Shown here: positions 34,211 through 42,832 of the stretch, piece by piece | Position numbering within the stretch: position 1 is the first letter of the stretch | How the letters are laid out: every line of letters starts with the position of its first letter | Program-made: the position numbers and the translations under genes | Notes under the pieces: generated by a model | Databases searched by the model: none | The model's input: the letters and a program-made list of their open reading frames with translations, nothing else | What the model was told of the DNA's origin: nothing | From: Duganella guangzhouensis | Lineage (GTDB): Bacteria > Pseudomonadota > Gammaproteobacteria > Burkholderiales > Burkholderiaceae_D | Assembly: GCF_009674535.1 (NCBI RefSeq) | Contig: NZ_WKJK01000009.1 | Span: forward strand, 60,099 to 124,098 | Reading direction: 5' to 3' | DNA length: 64,000 nt

Positions 34211-34944
34211 TCGTCTTTGCCTGGCAAGTCGTGCCGGCGGTGCCGCTGATCGCCGCCGCCAACCGCGACGAATACTACCAGCGCGCCACCGCGCCGGCCG
34301 GCCCGTGGCCCGAACATCCGCAGATCTACGCCGGCCGCGACCTGCAAGCCGGCGGCAGCTGGATGGGCATCACCCAGCCCGGCGCCGATGGTGGACCGTC
34401 GCGTTTTGCCGCCATCACCAACATCCGCGCGCCGTCCGAGCACAAGGACGATGCGCCGTCGCGCGGCCAGCTGGTGGCCAACTATCTGGCCGGCAGCATG
34501 ACGCCGCAGGAATATGTGGAGCAAATCCGCGCCACCGCCGATGAATACAACGGCTTCAACCTGGTGCTAGGCGACCGCGACACCCTGATCTGGTACTCCA
34601 ACAAAGGCGACAACGACCCGCGCAACGGCCAGCCGCTGGCACCCGGCGTGTACGGCCTGTCGAACGCGCTGCTGGACGCGCCATGGCCGAAAGTGCTGAA
34701 GACCAAAGCCCAGTTCGCCAGCCTGTTATGCCTGGGCGCGCCCGACGAAGCCTTCTTCGAAATGCTCTCCGACACCGCCCCCGCGCCTGACCTGCGCCTG
34801 CCCGAAACCGGCGTGCCGCTGGACCTGGAACGCGTGCTGTCCGCTGTCCGCATCGAAAGCCCCAGCTACGGCACCCGCACCTCCACCGTGGTCAAGCTAT
34901 ACGCCAACGCCCCCGCAGTCCTGCAGGAAATATTGATTCATTGA
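34201..34944 (+). CDS. NRDE (TANGO2-like) family protein
   Basis: 247 aa, ATG 34201 inside the preceding gene. It begins with MCLIVFAWQVVPAVPLIAAA and then NRDEYYQRAT, the motif that names the NRDE family (TANGO2 in eukaryotes; implicated in haem handling or lipid metabolism in animals). Cys2 could be an N-terminal nucleophile after Met removal, since the fold is related to Ntn hydrolases, though this is not proved. Further marks: GGSWMGIT, RFAAITNIR, YNGFNLVLGD, GVYGLSNALLDAPWPKV, GTRTSTVV. Third gene of the ygfZ operon. Confidence 0.88.
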   Translation: MCLIVFAWQVVPAVPLIAAANRDEYYQRATAPAGPWPEHPQIYAGRDLQAGGSWMGITQPGADGGPSRFAAITNIRAPSEHKDDAPSRGQLVANYLAGSMTPQEYVEQIRATADEYNGFNLVLGDRDTLIWYSNKGDNDPRNGQPLAPGVYGLSNALLDAPWPKVLKTKAQFASLLCLGAPDEAFFEMLSDTAPAPDLRLPETGVPLDLERVLSAVRIESPSYGTRTSTVVKLYANAPAVLQEILIH

Positions 34945-34957
34945 ATCTTTACTTGAA

Positions 34958-35032
34958 TTAACGCTGGTTAACACATGTAGCAAGCATTCGTGCATAAGAT
35001 GGTTAATCTTGCCATTGGCAGCTTAACCAGCG
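34958..35032. promoter_or_regulatory. Cluster of TGGTTAA/TTAACCA repeats upstream of HELGH gene
   Basis: TGGTTAA occurs at 34965-34971 and 35000-35006 and its complement TTAACCA at 35023-35029, within 75 nt. The outer pair extends to a 10-bp inverted repeat CGCTGGTTAA (34962-34971) / TTAACCAGCG (35023-35032), and TTAAC-GCTG-GTTAA (34958-34971) is itself symmetric. The gene starts at 35039, so the array may be a regulator-binding region. Confidence 0.4.
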
Positions 35033-35038
35033 ATTTTC

Positions 35039-35980
35039 ATGATTATTGCCAACGCAGACAGCACTTGGATCGACGTATTCGACAAGCCCATCAGTGAACG
35101 CCACGGCCCCGCGCCGAGCGAGGCGATTCGTCACATTTCACTGGTCAACGCCGGACGGGTGCAAGGCGGCACGGTGCCGGTCACGCCGGACGCCGCGCTG
35201 GTGGCGCTGGTGCGCGCGGCCATGGACAGCATGCCGCCAGCCGTCACGGCCCGGCTGCGCGACACTTTTCTCGGGGTGTATTTCGCCAACGGCCTCGGCT
35301 CGTCGGCCGTGACCGATATCGTGGTCTCGCCGCGCAGCGAATTCCTCGGTTTGATGGTGGTGATCGATGTCGAAGGTCTGGCCCACGACGGCGCCAACGC
35401 CTGGGCCAGCTGGCGCGAACGCTCGCCGTTCGACCACACTACCGCAATGGCATTGGAAATGCAGATCACCAACGATGATGATGATGGTCTGCTGCACGCC
35501 ATCCAATTCCTGCTGCTGCACGAACTCGGCCATGCACTCAGCGCCGGCCGTTCCTTCCTGCCCGACTGGTGGAGCGGCCTGCCGGACCGCAGCAGCGCCA
35601 ACGATTATTCCTTCCTGCCGATCTCATGGCAGATCGACGAGAAGCGCCGCATCGTGCCGCTGCCGGGCAACGATTTCCCGCTGCGCGCCAACGTCTCGCA
35701 CTACGAGGGCGACACCCGACTGCCGGCCGGCTACATGACCGACATTTATCGCGCACTCAAACGCACCAGCTTTCCGACCCTGTATTCAGCCTCCAGCGTG
35801 CATGAAGACTTCGCCGAATCCTTCGCCTGCTACGTCCACATGCAACTGATGCACAAACCGATGTCGGTCTGCATCCGCCAGCACGGCGAACTGGTGCTGC
35901 ACTGGCAGATGGACTGGCGTAGCGAGCGCTACGCCGCCAAGCGGGCTTTCTTCGAACGCCTGTTAGGCGTTGCGGCCTGA
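35039..35980 (+). CDS. Putative zinc metallopeptidase (HELGH) of unknown family
   Basis: 313 aa, ATG 35039. It contains HELGH at about residues 161-165 within FLLLHELGHALSAG, and near 255 a second block SVHEDFAESFACYVHMQLM, whose Glu could be the third zinc ligand of a gluzincin. No signal peptide or membrane helix is visible, so it is probably cytoplasmic. The domain before the HELGH is of no recognised type (ANGLGSSAVTDIVVSPRSE). I do not know a named family. It overlaps the convergent ATP-grasp gene by 18 nt and is preceded by a repeat cluster that may control it. Confidence 0.7.
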   Translation: MIIANADSTWIDVFDKPISERHGPAPSEAIRHISLVNAGRVQGGTVPVTPDAALVALVRAAMDSMPPAVTARLRDTFLGVYFANGLGSSAVTDIVVSPRSEFLGLMVVIDVEGLAHDGANAWASWRERSPFDHTTAMALEMQITNDDDDGLLHAIQFLLLHELGHALSAGRSFLPDWWSGLPDRSSANDYSFLPISWQIDEKRRIVPLPGNDFPLRANVSHYEGDTRLPAGYMTDIYRALKRTSFPTLYSASSVHEDFAESFACYVHMQLMHKPMSVCIRQHGELVLHWQMDWRSERYAAKRAFFERLLGVAA

Positions 35981-37192
35981 CGCCTTCTGCAGCAAGGCGC
36001 GGAAGCCGTTGAACACCTTCTGCATCGCCGGTACCTTGTAGGGGAACATGTCTTCCGGGTCCATGGCGTGCACGATCATCGCATTGTCGGCCTCGAAAAT
36101 CAGCAGATCGCCGTTCGGCATTTCGGCGCAATCGATGCCCAGATAAGGCAGGTTCATGCGTCGATCGATCGCGCCCAACGCGGCCTGGTGACGCACCGCG
36201 AAACCGTCGTCGAAGCGGGCCATTTCGGCCGCTTCCTCGGCGCGCTTGTCGGCGCTTTCGGTCATGCCGGCGTTCAGATAATGGATCATCCAGTTCTGCG
36301 AAATCGCGTAGTGGCAGATGTAGGGCTTGCCGTCGATCAGCGCCACACGGTATTTGCGGAACAGGCCATCGGCGCCGCGATAATCGACAAAGCGCGAAAT
36401 ATAGAATTGGCTGCCCTCCACCTCGCGCAGATATTTGCCCAGCTGGGCCGGCGTATCGACCTTCTCCAGATTGGTGCCCGCATGCGAACCCAGCGGACGC
36501 ACGATGATCGGGAAGCCGCCATCGGTCAACAGCGTTTCAATCGGCAACTCGCCGGCCACCACCGAATTCAGCGCGCCACGGCCGGTGCGCACCGACAGCG
36601 GCATTTCCACGCCCGGCAGGCCGCGCAGCGCCGCACATACGCCATCGCGCGACAGCGTGCGGATGTGCTCGGGACGATTGATGACTGGCCGCGGCCAGTC
36701 GGCGGTGTACTCGGTCAGGCGCTCCAGCAGCGGCTGGTTGGCCTGCGATTCCGCCACCGCCACCAGCATCACGTCGTGGTCCGGCACTTCATCCGGAAAA
36801 TCTTCGTCGGCGCGCAGGTACAGCAGCTCCAGCGTGACATCGCTGTTCTCGACCAGGAATTCGACCGGCGTGTTGGCCATCAGGTCGCCCGGCCCCATCA
36901 GCACCAACAGGGTCAGCCCCGGCTCGGGACGCTGCGCCGGAATGGTGTAATGCGGTTGCAGAATGATGGCCTCGGACTGCACCGCCAGCGCATCCTCGCG
37001 GTTGCCGGTCAGTTGCAGCACGGTGGAAAAATCCATGTAGGCGTGGGCGTCGTTGGGATACGCTTGCGCGCGTTGCAGCAGCGTCTCGCCCACCGGCGTC
37101 AGGTCTTCACCGGCGAACGCGCGGCGCATCAGCGGCGCCACGCCGATCAGCGGGGCATTGTGTTGGCCGATAAGGCTTGCATCAAAAGTCAT
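35963..37192 (-). CDS. TPR/ATP-grasp fusion protein
   Basis: 409 aa. Residues about 20-85 look like a TPR pair (GETLLQRAQAYPNDAHAYMD, VLQLTGNREDALAVQSEAII). A Rossmann-like segment follows (LTLLVLMGPGDLMANTPVE, DHDVMLVAVAESQANQPLLE), then an ATP-grasp-like part with PVINRPEHIRTLSRDGVC, FPIIVRPLGSHAGTNLEKV, KYRVALIDGKPYICHYAISQ and YLGIDCAEMPNGDLLIFEAD near 375, where the acidic residues would bind Mg2+. It may thus make an amide/peptide bond or act as a protein-modifying ligase. ATG 37192 overlaps the PLP decarboxylase stop by 4 nt, so the two are coupled. Substrate unknown. Confidence 0.75.
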   Translation of the reverse strand: MTFDASLIGQHNAPLIGVAPLMRRAFAGEDLTPVGETLLQRAQAYPNDAHAYMDFSTVLQLTGNREDALAVQSEAIILQPHYTIPAQRPEPGLTLLVLMGPGDLMANTPVEFLVENSDVTLELLYLRADEDFPDEVPDHDVMLVAVAESQANQPLLERLTEYTADWPRPVINRPEHIRTLSRDGVCAALRGLPGVEMPLSVRTGRGALNSVVAGELPIETLLTDGGFPIIVRPLGSHAGTNLEKVDTPAQLGKYLREVEGSQFYISRFVDYRGADGLFRKYRVALIDGKPYICHYAISQNWMIHYLNAGMTESADKRAEEAAEMARFDDGFAVRHQAALGAIDRRMNLPYLGIDCAEMPNGDLLIFEADNAMIVHAMDPEDMFPYKVPAMQKVFNGFRALLQKASGRNA

Positions 37193-38661
37193 GCGGACTC
37201 CGTGGTAAGTAAGTTCAGGCGCCGGGCGCCCAGATTCAGTACCGCATCCAACAGCGCGTCAATGTCCTGACGGCCGGTGCGGTGGTTGACGATGGCCACA
37301 CGGATGGCCAGATGGCCGCGCACCGTGGTCACGGACGGCGCGGCAATGCCAGATTCCTGCAGGTCCGCCACCAGCGCGGCGTTGAAGGCATCAACATCGC
37401 CCTCGCTGCGATAACGGAAGCAGACGATATTCAAGGCGACCGGCGCCAGCAATTCCAGTTCCGGCTGCGCCTGCACGCGCTCGGACAGGTAGCGCGCCAG
37501 CACGCAGGTTTCGTTGATCACCTGGCCGATGCGCTCGGCGCCAAACACCTGGAAGGTGAACCAGGTCTTGAGCGCGCGAAAGCCGCGCGACAAGTCGGGA
37601 CCGAAGTCGGTCGGCCACGGCGAATTGGCGGCCATGCCGCGCACGTCGCGACGCAGATAAGTGTCGCGGGTGGCGAAGGTGTCGAGGTGGGCCGTGCCAT
37701 CGCGTACCAGAATGAAGCCGGCGTCGTACGGCACCTGGCCCCACTTATGGAAGTCACAGGCGATCGAATCGGCCAGCTCGATGCCATCCAGCAGCGGCTT
37801 CAGCTCCGGCGCCAGCATCGCCAGCGCGCCATAGGCGCCATCGACGTGGAACCACAGGCCGTTGCGCTCGGCGATCGCGGCCACTACCGGCAGCTCGTCG
37901 ATGGCGCCAACGTCCACTGTGCCAACCGTCGCGGCCACGAAGAATGGCTGCAGACCGGCCTGGCGGTCGGCGGTGATGGCGGTTTCCAGCGCCATGGTAT
38001 CCATCTGGAATTGCGCGTTCATCGGGATCTTGCGCAGGTTGGCGCTGCCAAGGCCGGCCAGATCCATGGCTTGAGCGATGCAGCCATGCGCGCCGGCCGA
38101 CGCGTACGCCACCAGCTGGCGCTTGGGTGGAACGCCGTGGGTGCGCACCTCGCGCCCCAGCGCGCGGTAACGCGCCACCAGCACCGCGATCATATTGGCC
38201 ATCGAACTACCGGTGAGGAACAGGCCGGTGGCGTCGGACGGGAACTCGAACAGATCGGCCATCCAGCGCACCAGTTGGCGTTCAACTTCGATCGGGATCT
38301 GGTCGCGGCCGCCGCAATTGGCGTTCAGCCCGGCGGCCAGCATCTCGGCCAGCATGCCGACCGGCGTGCCACCGCCCTGTACCCAGCCGAAGAAACCAGG
38401 GTGGATATTGCCGATCGTGTAGGGCAGGATGTTTTGCTTGAATTGCTGGTGCACGTCGGCCAGCGTACTGCCTTGCGCGGGCATCGGGCTGCGGAAAGCA
38501 GCGCGGGCCGTGTCCGGTATCGGCTGCCAAACCGGGCGCTGCCGTATGCCCTGCAGATAGTCGAACATATCATCCAGCATGCTATGACCCTGGGCGCGGA
38601 ATTGCTGCCAATCTTCAGGATCCAGCGGGCCAGCGAAATTATTTTCCATTTTCTTTGACAT
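37189..38661 (-). CDS. PLP-dependent group II amino acid decarboxylase
   Basis: 490 aa. Fold type I enzyme of the aromatic-amino-acid/glutamate decarboxylase group: HPGFFGWVQGGGTPVGML, DLFEFPSDATGLFLTGSSM (phosphate-binding), GLWFHVDGAYGALA with the pyridine-N Asp, and the Schiff-base Lys in SIACDFHKWGQVPYDAG. It removes CO2 from an amino acid; substrate (aromatic, histidine, or other) cannot be decided. Three starts are possible: TTG 38670, ATG 38661 and ATG 38649, none with a strong ribosome site; 38661 is chosen. The stop overlaps the TPR/ATP-grasp gene (ATGA), suggesting that the decarboxylated product may be a ligase substrate. Confidence 0.85.
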   Translation of the reverse strand: MSKKMENNFAGPLDPEDWQQFRAQGHSMLDDMFDYLQGIRQRPVWQPIPDTARAAFRSPMPAQGSTLADVHQQFKQNILPYTIGNIHPGFFGWVQGGGTPVGMLAEMLAAGLNANCGGRDQIPIEVERQLVRWMADLFEFPSDATGLFLTGSSMANMIAVLVARYRALGREVRTHGVPPKRQLVAYASAGAHGCIAQAMDLAGLGSANLRKIPMNAQFQMDTMALETAITADRQAGLQPFFVAATVGTVDVGAIDELPVVAAIAERNGLWFHVDGAYGALAMLAPELKPLLDGIELADSIACDFHKWGQVPYDAGFILVRDGTAHLDTFATRDTYLRRDVRGMAANSPWPTDFGPDLSRGFRALKTWFTFQVFGAERIGQVINETCVLARYLSERVQAQPELELLAPVALNIVCFRYRSEGDVDAFNAALVADLQESGIAAPSVTTVRGHLAIRVAIVNHRTGRQDIDALLDAVLNLGARRLNLLTTESA

Positions 38662-38756
38662 TTGACTCAATTTTTTTTCAGACCTGCCGTTATTGCCAGT
38701 AGCGGGGTAATTTATCCAATGCCGTTATCCCACTAACTTGAAGGAAAACGATCATC

Positions 38757-39134
38757 ATGGACCTGAGCAGCATTACTCGCCTGGATACACTTCCCGCAGC
38801 CTCCGCTTCGTCGGCTGCGGCATCCGTGCCTGCGTCCGTGAAAACTGTGGGCGCAGATAGCGCACAGTCTATTGTCGCCGCTAAAGAAGACAGCGGGGCC
38901 AAGACGCCTAGTAAAACTGAGTTAAAAAAGTCTGTTGATGAAATAAATCGTTTCCTGCAAAACAATAGTGAGGTAGAGTTCAGTATAGACGAAGCCAGCG
39001 GGTTGTCGGTAGTCAAGGTGATTGATACCGAGACCAACAATGTATTGCGCCAGCTACCGTCCGAACAGTCGCTTGAAATTGCCAAGAATCTTAACAGCAC
39101 CCGGAAAGGCTTGCTCATCGATAGCAAGGTATAG
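38757..39134 (+). CDS. FlaG family protein
   Basis: 125 aa. A low-complexity Ala/Ser-rich N-terminus (about 1-50) precedes the FlaG domain: ELKKSVDEINRFLQNNSEVE, SIDEASGLSVVKVIDTETNN, VLRQLPSEQSLEIAKNL, typical of the flagellar FlaG proteins that influence filament length and are usually next to fliD. No other flagellar gene is near. The coding sequence is noticeably AT-richer than its neighbours in the middle. It ends with TAG at 39132-39134, in the same frame as the next gene. Confidence 0.8.
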   Translation: MDLSSITRLDTLPAASASSAAASVPASVKTVGADSAQSIVAAKEDSGAKTPSKTELKKSVDEINRFLQNNSEVEFSIDEASGLSVVKVIDTETNNVLRQLPSEQSLEIAKNLNSTRKGLLIDSKV

Positions 39135-39143
39135 CAATCCGAC

Positions 39144-40472
39144 TTGATTCACCACCCCGCCGACCTCTGCCAGCTACCCTCCACTGCCGATTTGCTGGTC
39201 GCAGGCGGCGATGAGCGCCTCGCGCTCGACGCGGACTCAGGCCGCAACCGCTACGGCTGCCGGCCAACACCCGATCCGGGCCTGATTGCGCTGGGCTCCT
39301 CCACCGCTTCCAATATCTCCACTGCCGCCTATCAGGCTGCTGGTGCGTTGCGCACACGCTGCCTGCAAGCGTTGCGCAGCGCGCCTGAAATGACGGTTTA
39401 CCGGGCCGCGCTGGCTGAGCTGCGGCGCCGTCTGCTGGCGTTCTGCGGTTGCGGCGTCGATGATAGTCCGATGGCCTTGCTGGCGCCGTCCGGCACGGAT
39501 TTGTTCATGTTGGCCGCCAATCTGCGCCAGCCACAATGCACGGTGTTGATCGACCCGGCCGAAACCGGCAGCGGCGTGCCGCTGGCGCTGCTTGGTCCGC
39601 GTCAGGGCGCGGCGCATACGGTCGCGGTGCGGCGCGCGGATGGCAGTTTGCGCGATGCGCGGGAGGTGGATGCGGAATATGCCGCCATCGTCGACGCGGC
39701 GGCCGCGCGCGGGCAGCGGGTGCTGCTGGTGCTGACGGATGTCAGCAAGACGGGGCTGATTTCGCCTGGCATCGCTTCGGTGCTGGCCTTGAAGCGGCGC
39801 TGGGGCGCGCAGCTGGATGTGCTGGTGGATGCCTGCCAGTTCCGCATCGATGGGGCGACCGTGCGGGCTTATCTGGCGCAGGACTTCATGGTGGCGCTGA
39901 CCGGCTCCAAGTTCATGGCCGGTCCCACCTTCAGCGGCGCCCTGCTACTGCCGCGCGCGATGGCCGCCAACGCGGTCGATGCCGTCACCAACAAGGCCAA
40001 TTTCGGCATGCTGCTGCGCTGGGAAGCCGCGCTCACGGAGATGGAACGTTACGCCGCCGTGCCACCCGCTACCCGCACCGAATGCGCCAGGCGCTTCGAA
40101 CACGCCGCCACCCACGCGCTTGGCACGGGCTCGACGCTGACATTTGAGCCGCTGCCGGTGCCCGCGCTCGACCGTTCCGCGCTGGGCGCGTCTTCGGGAT
40201 GGGATTTGGTGCAGACCGTCTTTCCGTTCACGCTGCGCGCGCCGGGCGGCCGCTTGCTGGACGGCGCCGAAGCACGCCGCCTGTATCTGCTGTTGCAGCA
40301 GGCCACATCCGGCCGCAAACGCTTTCATTTAGGCCAACCGGTCGGCAACGCGCTGCGTCTGTGCTTGAGCGCGCCCATGATTGCCGACGTCCACGCCGGC
40401 CTGCGCGTCGACTACGCCGCCGACATCGCGGCGGCGCTGCAAAGCCTCAGCCTAAGTTTCGCTGCATGTTGA
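39144..40472 (+). CDS. Putative PLP-dependent enzyme (aminotransferase class V-like)
   Basis: 442 aa from TTG 39144; no ATG lies near the beginning and the ribosome site is poor, so the start is uncertain (TTG 39192 is another option). The fold type I pattern is visible: ALLAPSGTDLFMLAANL (phosphate-binding region), VLLVLTDVSKTGLISPG, LDVLVDACQFRIDG with the Asp that would contact the pyridine nitrogen, and VALTGSKFMAGPTFSG with a Lys that fits the Schiff base. It most resembles class V aminotransferases/cysteine desulfurase relatives without a closer assignment. It begins 9 nt after the FlaG-like stop in the same frame and converges on the GNAT gene (26-nt overlap). Confidence 0.65.
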   Translation: MIHHPADLCQLPSTADLLVAGGDERLALDADSGRNRYGCRPTPDPGLIALGSSTASNISTAAYQAAGALRTRCLQALRSAPEMTVYRAALAELRRRLLAFCGCGVDDSPMALLAPSGTDLFMLAANLRQPQCTVLIDPAETGSGVPLALLGPRQGAAHTVAVRRADGSLRDAREVDAEYAAIVDAAAARGQRVLLVLTDVSKTGLISPGIASVLALKRRWGAQLDVLVDACQFRIDGATVRAYLAQDFMVALTGSKFMAGPTFSGALLLPRAMAANAVDAVTNKANFGMLLRWEAALTEMERYAAVPPATRTECARRFEHAATHALGTGSTLTFEPLPVPALDRSALGASSGWDLVQTVFPFTLRAPGGRLLDGAEARRLYLLLQQATSGRKRFHLGQPVGNALRLCLSAPMIADVHAGLRVDYAADIAAALQSLSLSFAAC

Positions 40473-40875
40473 TGTGCGCGATGCCGGCCTCGTAAAACTC
40501 CTCGCCCTCGATCGCAAAACCGTGACGCTGGTAAAACGGCGCCGCATGCGTCTGCGCGCTCAACGCCACCAACTTGTCGCCACGCGCGCGTGCCTGCGCC
40601 ATCAGCGCCTGCAGCAACGCCGCGCCTACACCGCTACCGCGCGCCGACTTGCGCACCGCCATGCGGCCGATATGCCCGTCCGGCAGCAGGCGACCAGTGC
40701 CGATCGGCGTGCCATCTGCCTCGTAGGCCACGGCGTGCAGACAGAGCGCATCCATGTCATCCATCTCCAGTTCGGCCGGCACCTGCTGTTCCTCGACAAA
40801 GACTTCGGTGCGTATCAGCTTGGCGTCCGCCTGCAACGTGGCCCAATCGCCCAGCTTGATGGTGTGCTCGCTCAT
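40447..40875 (-). CDS. GNAT family N-acetyltransferase
   Basis: 142 aa, ATG 40875 (a TTG 18 nt upstream is less likely). GNAT fold with the acetyl-CoA pyrophosphate loop in GRMAVRKSARGSGVGAALLQ (R-G-S-G-V-G-A) at about residues 76-95, TEVFVEEQQVPAELE early and APFYQRHGFAIEGEEF near the end. The composition resembles ElaA/YjcF-type small acetyltransferases. Substrate unknown. It has 41 nt to the SDR gene upstream on the same strand, so it could be the last gene of that operon. Confidence 0.88.
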   Translation of the reverse strand: MSEHTIKLGDWATLQADAKLIRTEVFVEEQQVPAELEMDDMDALCLHAVAYEADGTPIGTGRLLPDGHIGRMAVRKSARGSGVGAALLQALMAQARARGDKLVALSAQTHAAPFYQRHGFAIEGEEFYEAGIAHINMQRNLG

Positions 40876-40916
40876 CGTAAAGATCCTGTGCAAAAGCTCG
40901 ATTGTCGCACGTCAGC

Positions 40917-41831
40917 CTACCGCTTGGAAGCGGCCGCGATTTTGGCGCGCAAGGCATCGCGCAACTGCGGCGCCGCCGCGTACGGATCGGCCGGATTGGC
41001 GCCATCCACCATGTGCTCCAGTCGCTCGCGCACGCCGGCCAGCGCCTCCGGATGCGAGTAAATATAAAAGCGCCCTTCGGCGACCGCCTTGAAGGTGACC
41101 TCGGCCACTTCCTCCGCCGACACCTTGCCAGAAGTAACCGCCTTGTCGGTCATGGACTGCGCCGCCAGCTGGCTGGCGGTCGGTCCCGCCGTCATACGCA
41201 CATCCTCGGGACGGTTGCGGTGCGACTGGCTGATCCCGGTTGGCACAAAATACGGACACAGCACCGAAGCGCCCAGCGGCGCCCCCACCAATTGCAAATC
41301 GTGATACAGCGTTTCGGTCAACGCCACCACCGCATGCTTGGAGACGTTGTAGACGCCCAGCGTCGGCGCATTCACCAGCCCCGCCATCGACGCCGTGTTG
41401 ACGATGTGCCCCTCAAACTCCGGATCGCGCGCCGCCGTCTCCAGCATCAGCTTGGTAAAGATACGCACGCCATGAATCACTCCCCAGACGTTGACACCCA
41501 TCACCCATTCCCAATCCGCCTCGGTGCTTTCCCAAATCAGGCCGCCCGAGCCAACACCGGCATTGTTGAACACCAGGTGCACCGCGCCAAACTCAGCCAC
41601 CGCCGCATCGGCCAGCGCCTGCACTTGCTCGCTCTTGCGCACGTCGCATAACAGGCCGATGACGCTGGTGCCCTGCGCGCGTAATTCCTCGACCGCGCGC
41701 TCCAGTGCATCGGCCTGCACATCGGCCAGTACCAGCTTCATGCCTTCGCGCGCCGCCACGTTGGCGAATTGACGACCCAGACCACTTGCGCCGCCAGTAA
41801 TGACGGCCACCTTGTTGCGGAATGTTTTCAT
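40917..41831 (-). CDS. Short-chain dehydrogenase/reductase
   Basis: 304 aa. Cofactor motif TGGASGLGRQ (12-21), NNAG near 89, catalytic Ser in IVNTASMAG and Tyr-Lys in YNVSKHAVVALTE. Asp after the second strand (ADVQADAL) favours NAD. The long C-terminal part (about 220-304) includes SAEEVAEVTFKAVAEGRFYI, typical for the larger SDRs in lipid/xenobiotic degradation. ATG 41831 overlaps the MDR reductase stop (ATGA). It belongs to a five-gene string with beta-oxidation genes, so a hydroxyacyl or related alcohol substrate is likely. Confidence 0.85.
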   Translation of the reverse strand: MKTFRNKVAVITGGASGLGRQFANVAAREGMKLVLADVQADALERAVEELRAQGTSVIGLLCDVRKSEQVQALADAAVAEFGAVHLVFNNAGVGSGGLIWESTEADWEWVMGVNVWGVIHGVRIFTKLMLETAARDPEFEGHIVNTASMAGLVNAPTLGVYNVSKHAVVALTETLYHDLQLVGAPLGASVLCPYFVPTGISQSHRNRPEDVRMTAGPTASQLAAQSMTDKAVTSGKVSAEEVAEVTFKAVAEGRFYIYSHPEALAGVRERLEHMVDGANPADPYAAAPQLRDALRAKIAAASKR

Positions 41832-42832
41832 ATGAGCTTCACCAGTTGTTTACCAAAGTTGCGCCCCTGCAGCAGGCCCATGAACGCTTCCGGCGCGGCG
41901 GCCAGGCCGTCCGCCACCGATTCGCGGTATTTGATTTGACCATTGGCGACCAGCACGGCCAATTCCTGCAAGCCCTGCGGCCAGTACTCCATGTGTTCGG
42001 TGATAATGAAACCACGCAGCGTCAGCCGGTTAATCAGCAGCAGGCGCGCGTTTTTGATCGGCAGTTCGCCGCCGTTGAAGCCGGCGATCAGCCCGCACAG
42101 CGCTACCCGGGCGAAGGCGTTGGTGCGCGCCAGCGCCGCATCCAGACAGGCGCCGCCGACGTTTTCAAAGATGGCATCGACGCCGTCCGGCGTGGCTGCG
42201 GCCAGATCGGCTTCCAGATTGCCGGCCTTGTAATCGACGCAGGCGTCGAAGCCCAGCTCGCGCACCACGTAATCGCACTTCTCCTGACCGCCGGCGATGC
42301 CGACCACGCGGCAGCCGCGCAATCGCGCCAATTGGCCAACCACGCTGCCGACCGCGCCGCTGGCGGCGGAGACCACCACCGTTTCGCCGGCCGCCGCTTG
42401 CATGATCTGGTTGAAGCCATACCAGGCCGCCATGCCCGGCATGCCAACCACGCCAAGAAAGGCCGACAGCGGAATCCGCGTCGCATCCAGCTTGCGCAGC
42501 AGCACGCCGTCCGACACGCCCATCTCGGCCCAGCCCAGAACGCCGTTGACGTAATCGCCTACCTGGTAGAGCTCGTTGCGCGAGGCCAGCACTTGGCCGA
42601 CCGTGCCGCCGATCATGGTCTGATCCAGCTGCTGCGACGAGGCGTAACTCTTGGCCGCGCTCATGCGGCCGCGCATGTACGGGTCCAGCGACAGATAGTG
42701 ATTGCGGATCAGCACTTCGCCAGCGGCCAGTTGCGGCACCGGCACCGTCTCCAGCCGGAAGTTTTCCGGCGTGACCGGCCCGCGCGGACGCGAAGCCAGC
42801 ACAATCCGCTGGTATGTTGCGGGAATACTCAT
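41828..42832 (-). CDS. NADP-dependent medium-chain oxidoreductase (CurA/leukotriene-B4 dehydrogenase type)
   Basis: 334 aa, ATG 42832 (the longer frame to 43060 lies inside the neighbouring SDR gene). Zinc-free MDR of the NADP-dependent 2-alkenal/15-oxoprostaglandin reductase type: LSLDPYMRGRMSAAKSYASS, nucleotide-binding VSAASGAVGSVVGQLARLRG, GIAGGQEKCDYVVRELGFDA, CVDYKAGN, IFENVGGACLDAAL. It reduces activated C=C bonds, e.g. enals or enones. Coupled by ATGA overlaps on both sides (41828-41831 and 42829-42832), so it is in the same operon as both SDRs. Confidence 0.88.
   Translation of the reverse strand: MSIPATYQRIVLASRPRGPVTPENFRLETVPVPQLAAGEVLIRNHYLSLDPYMRGRMSAAKSYASSQQLDQTMIGGTVGQVLASRNELYQVGDYVNGVLGWAEMGVSDGVLLRKLDATRIPLSAFLGVVGMPGMAAWYGFNQIMQAAAGETVVVSAASGAVGSVVGQLARLRGCRVVGIAGGQEKCDYVVRELGFDACVDYKAGNLEADLAAATPDGVDAIFENVGGACLDAALARTNAFARVALCGLIAGFNGGELPIKNARLLLINRLTLRGFIITEHMEYWPQGLQELAVLVANGQIKYRESVADGLAAAPEAFMGLLQGRNFGKQLVKLI

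Noticed and set aside
35963..40875. A full biosynthetic gene cluster
   Set aside because: No carrier protein, transporter or dedicated regulator lies in this stretch; only the coupled decarboxylase/ligase pair is supported.
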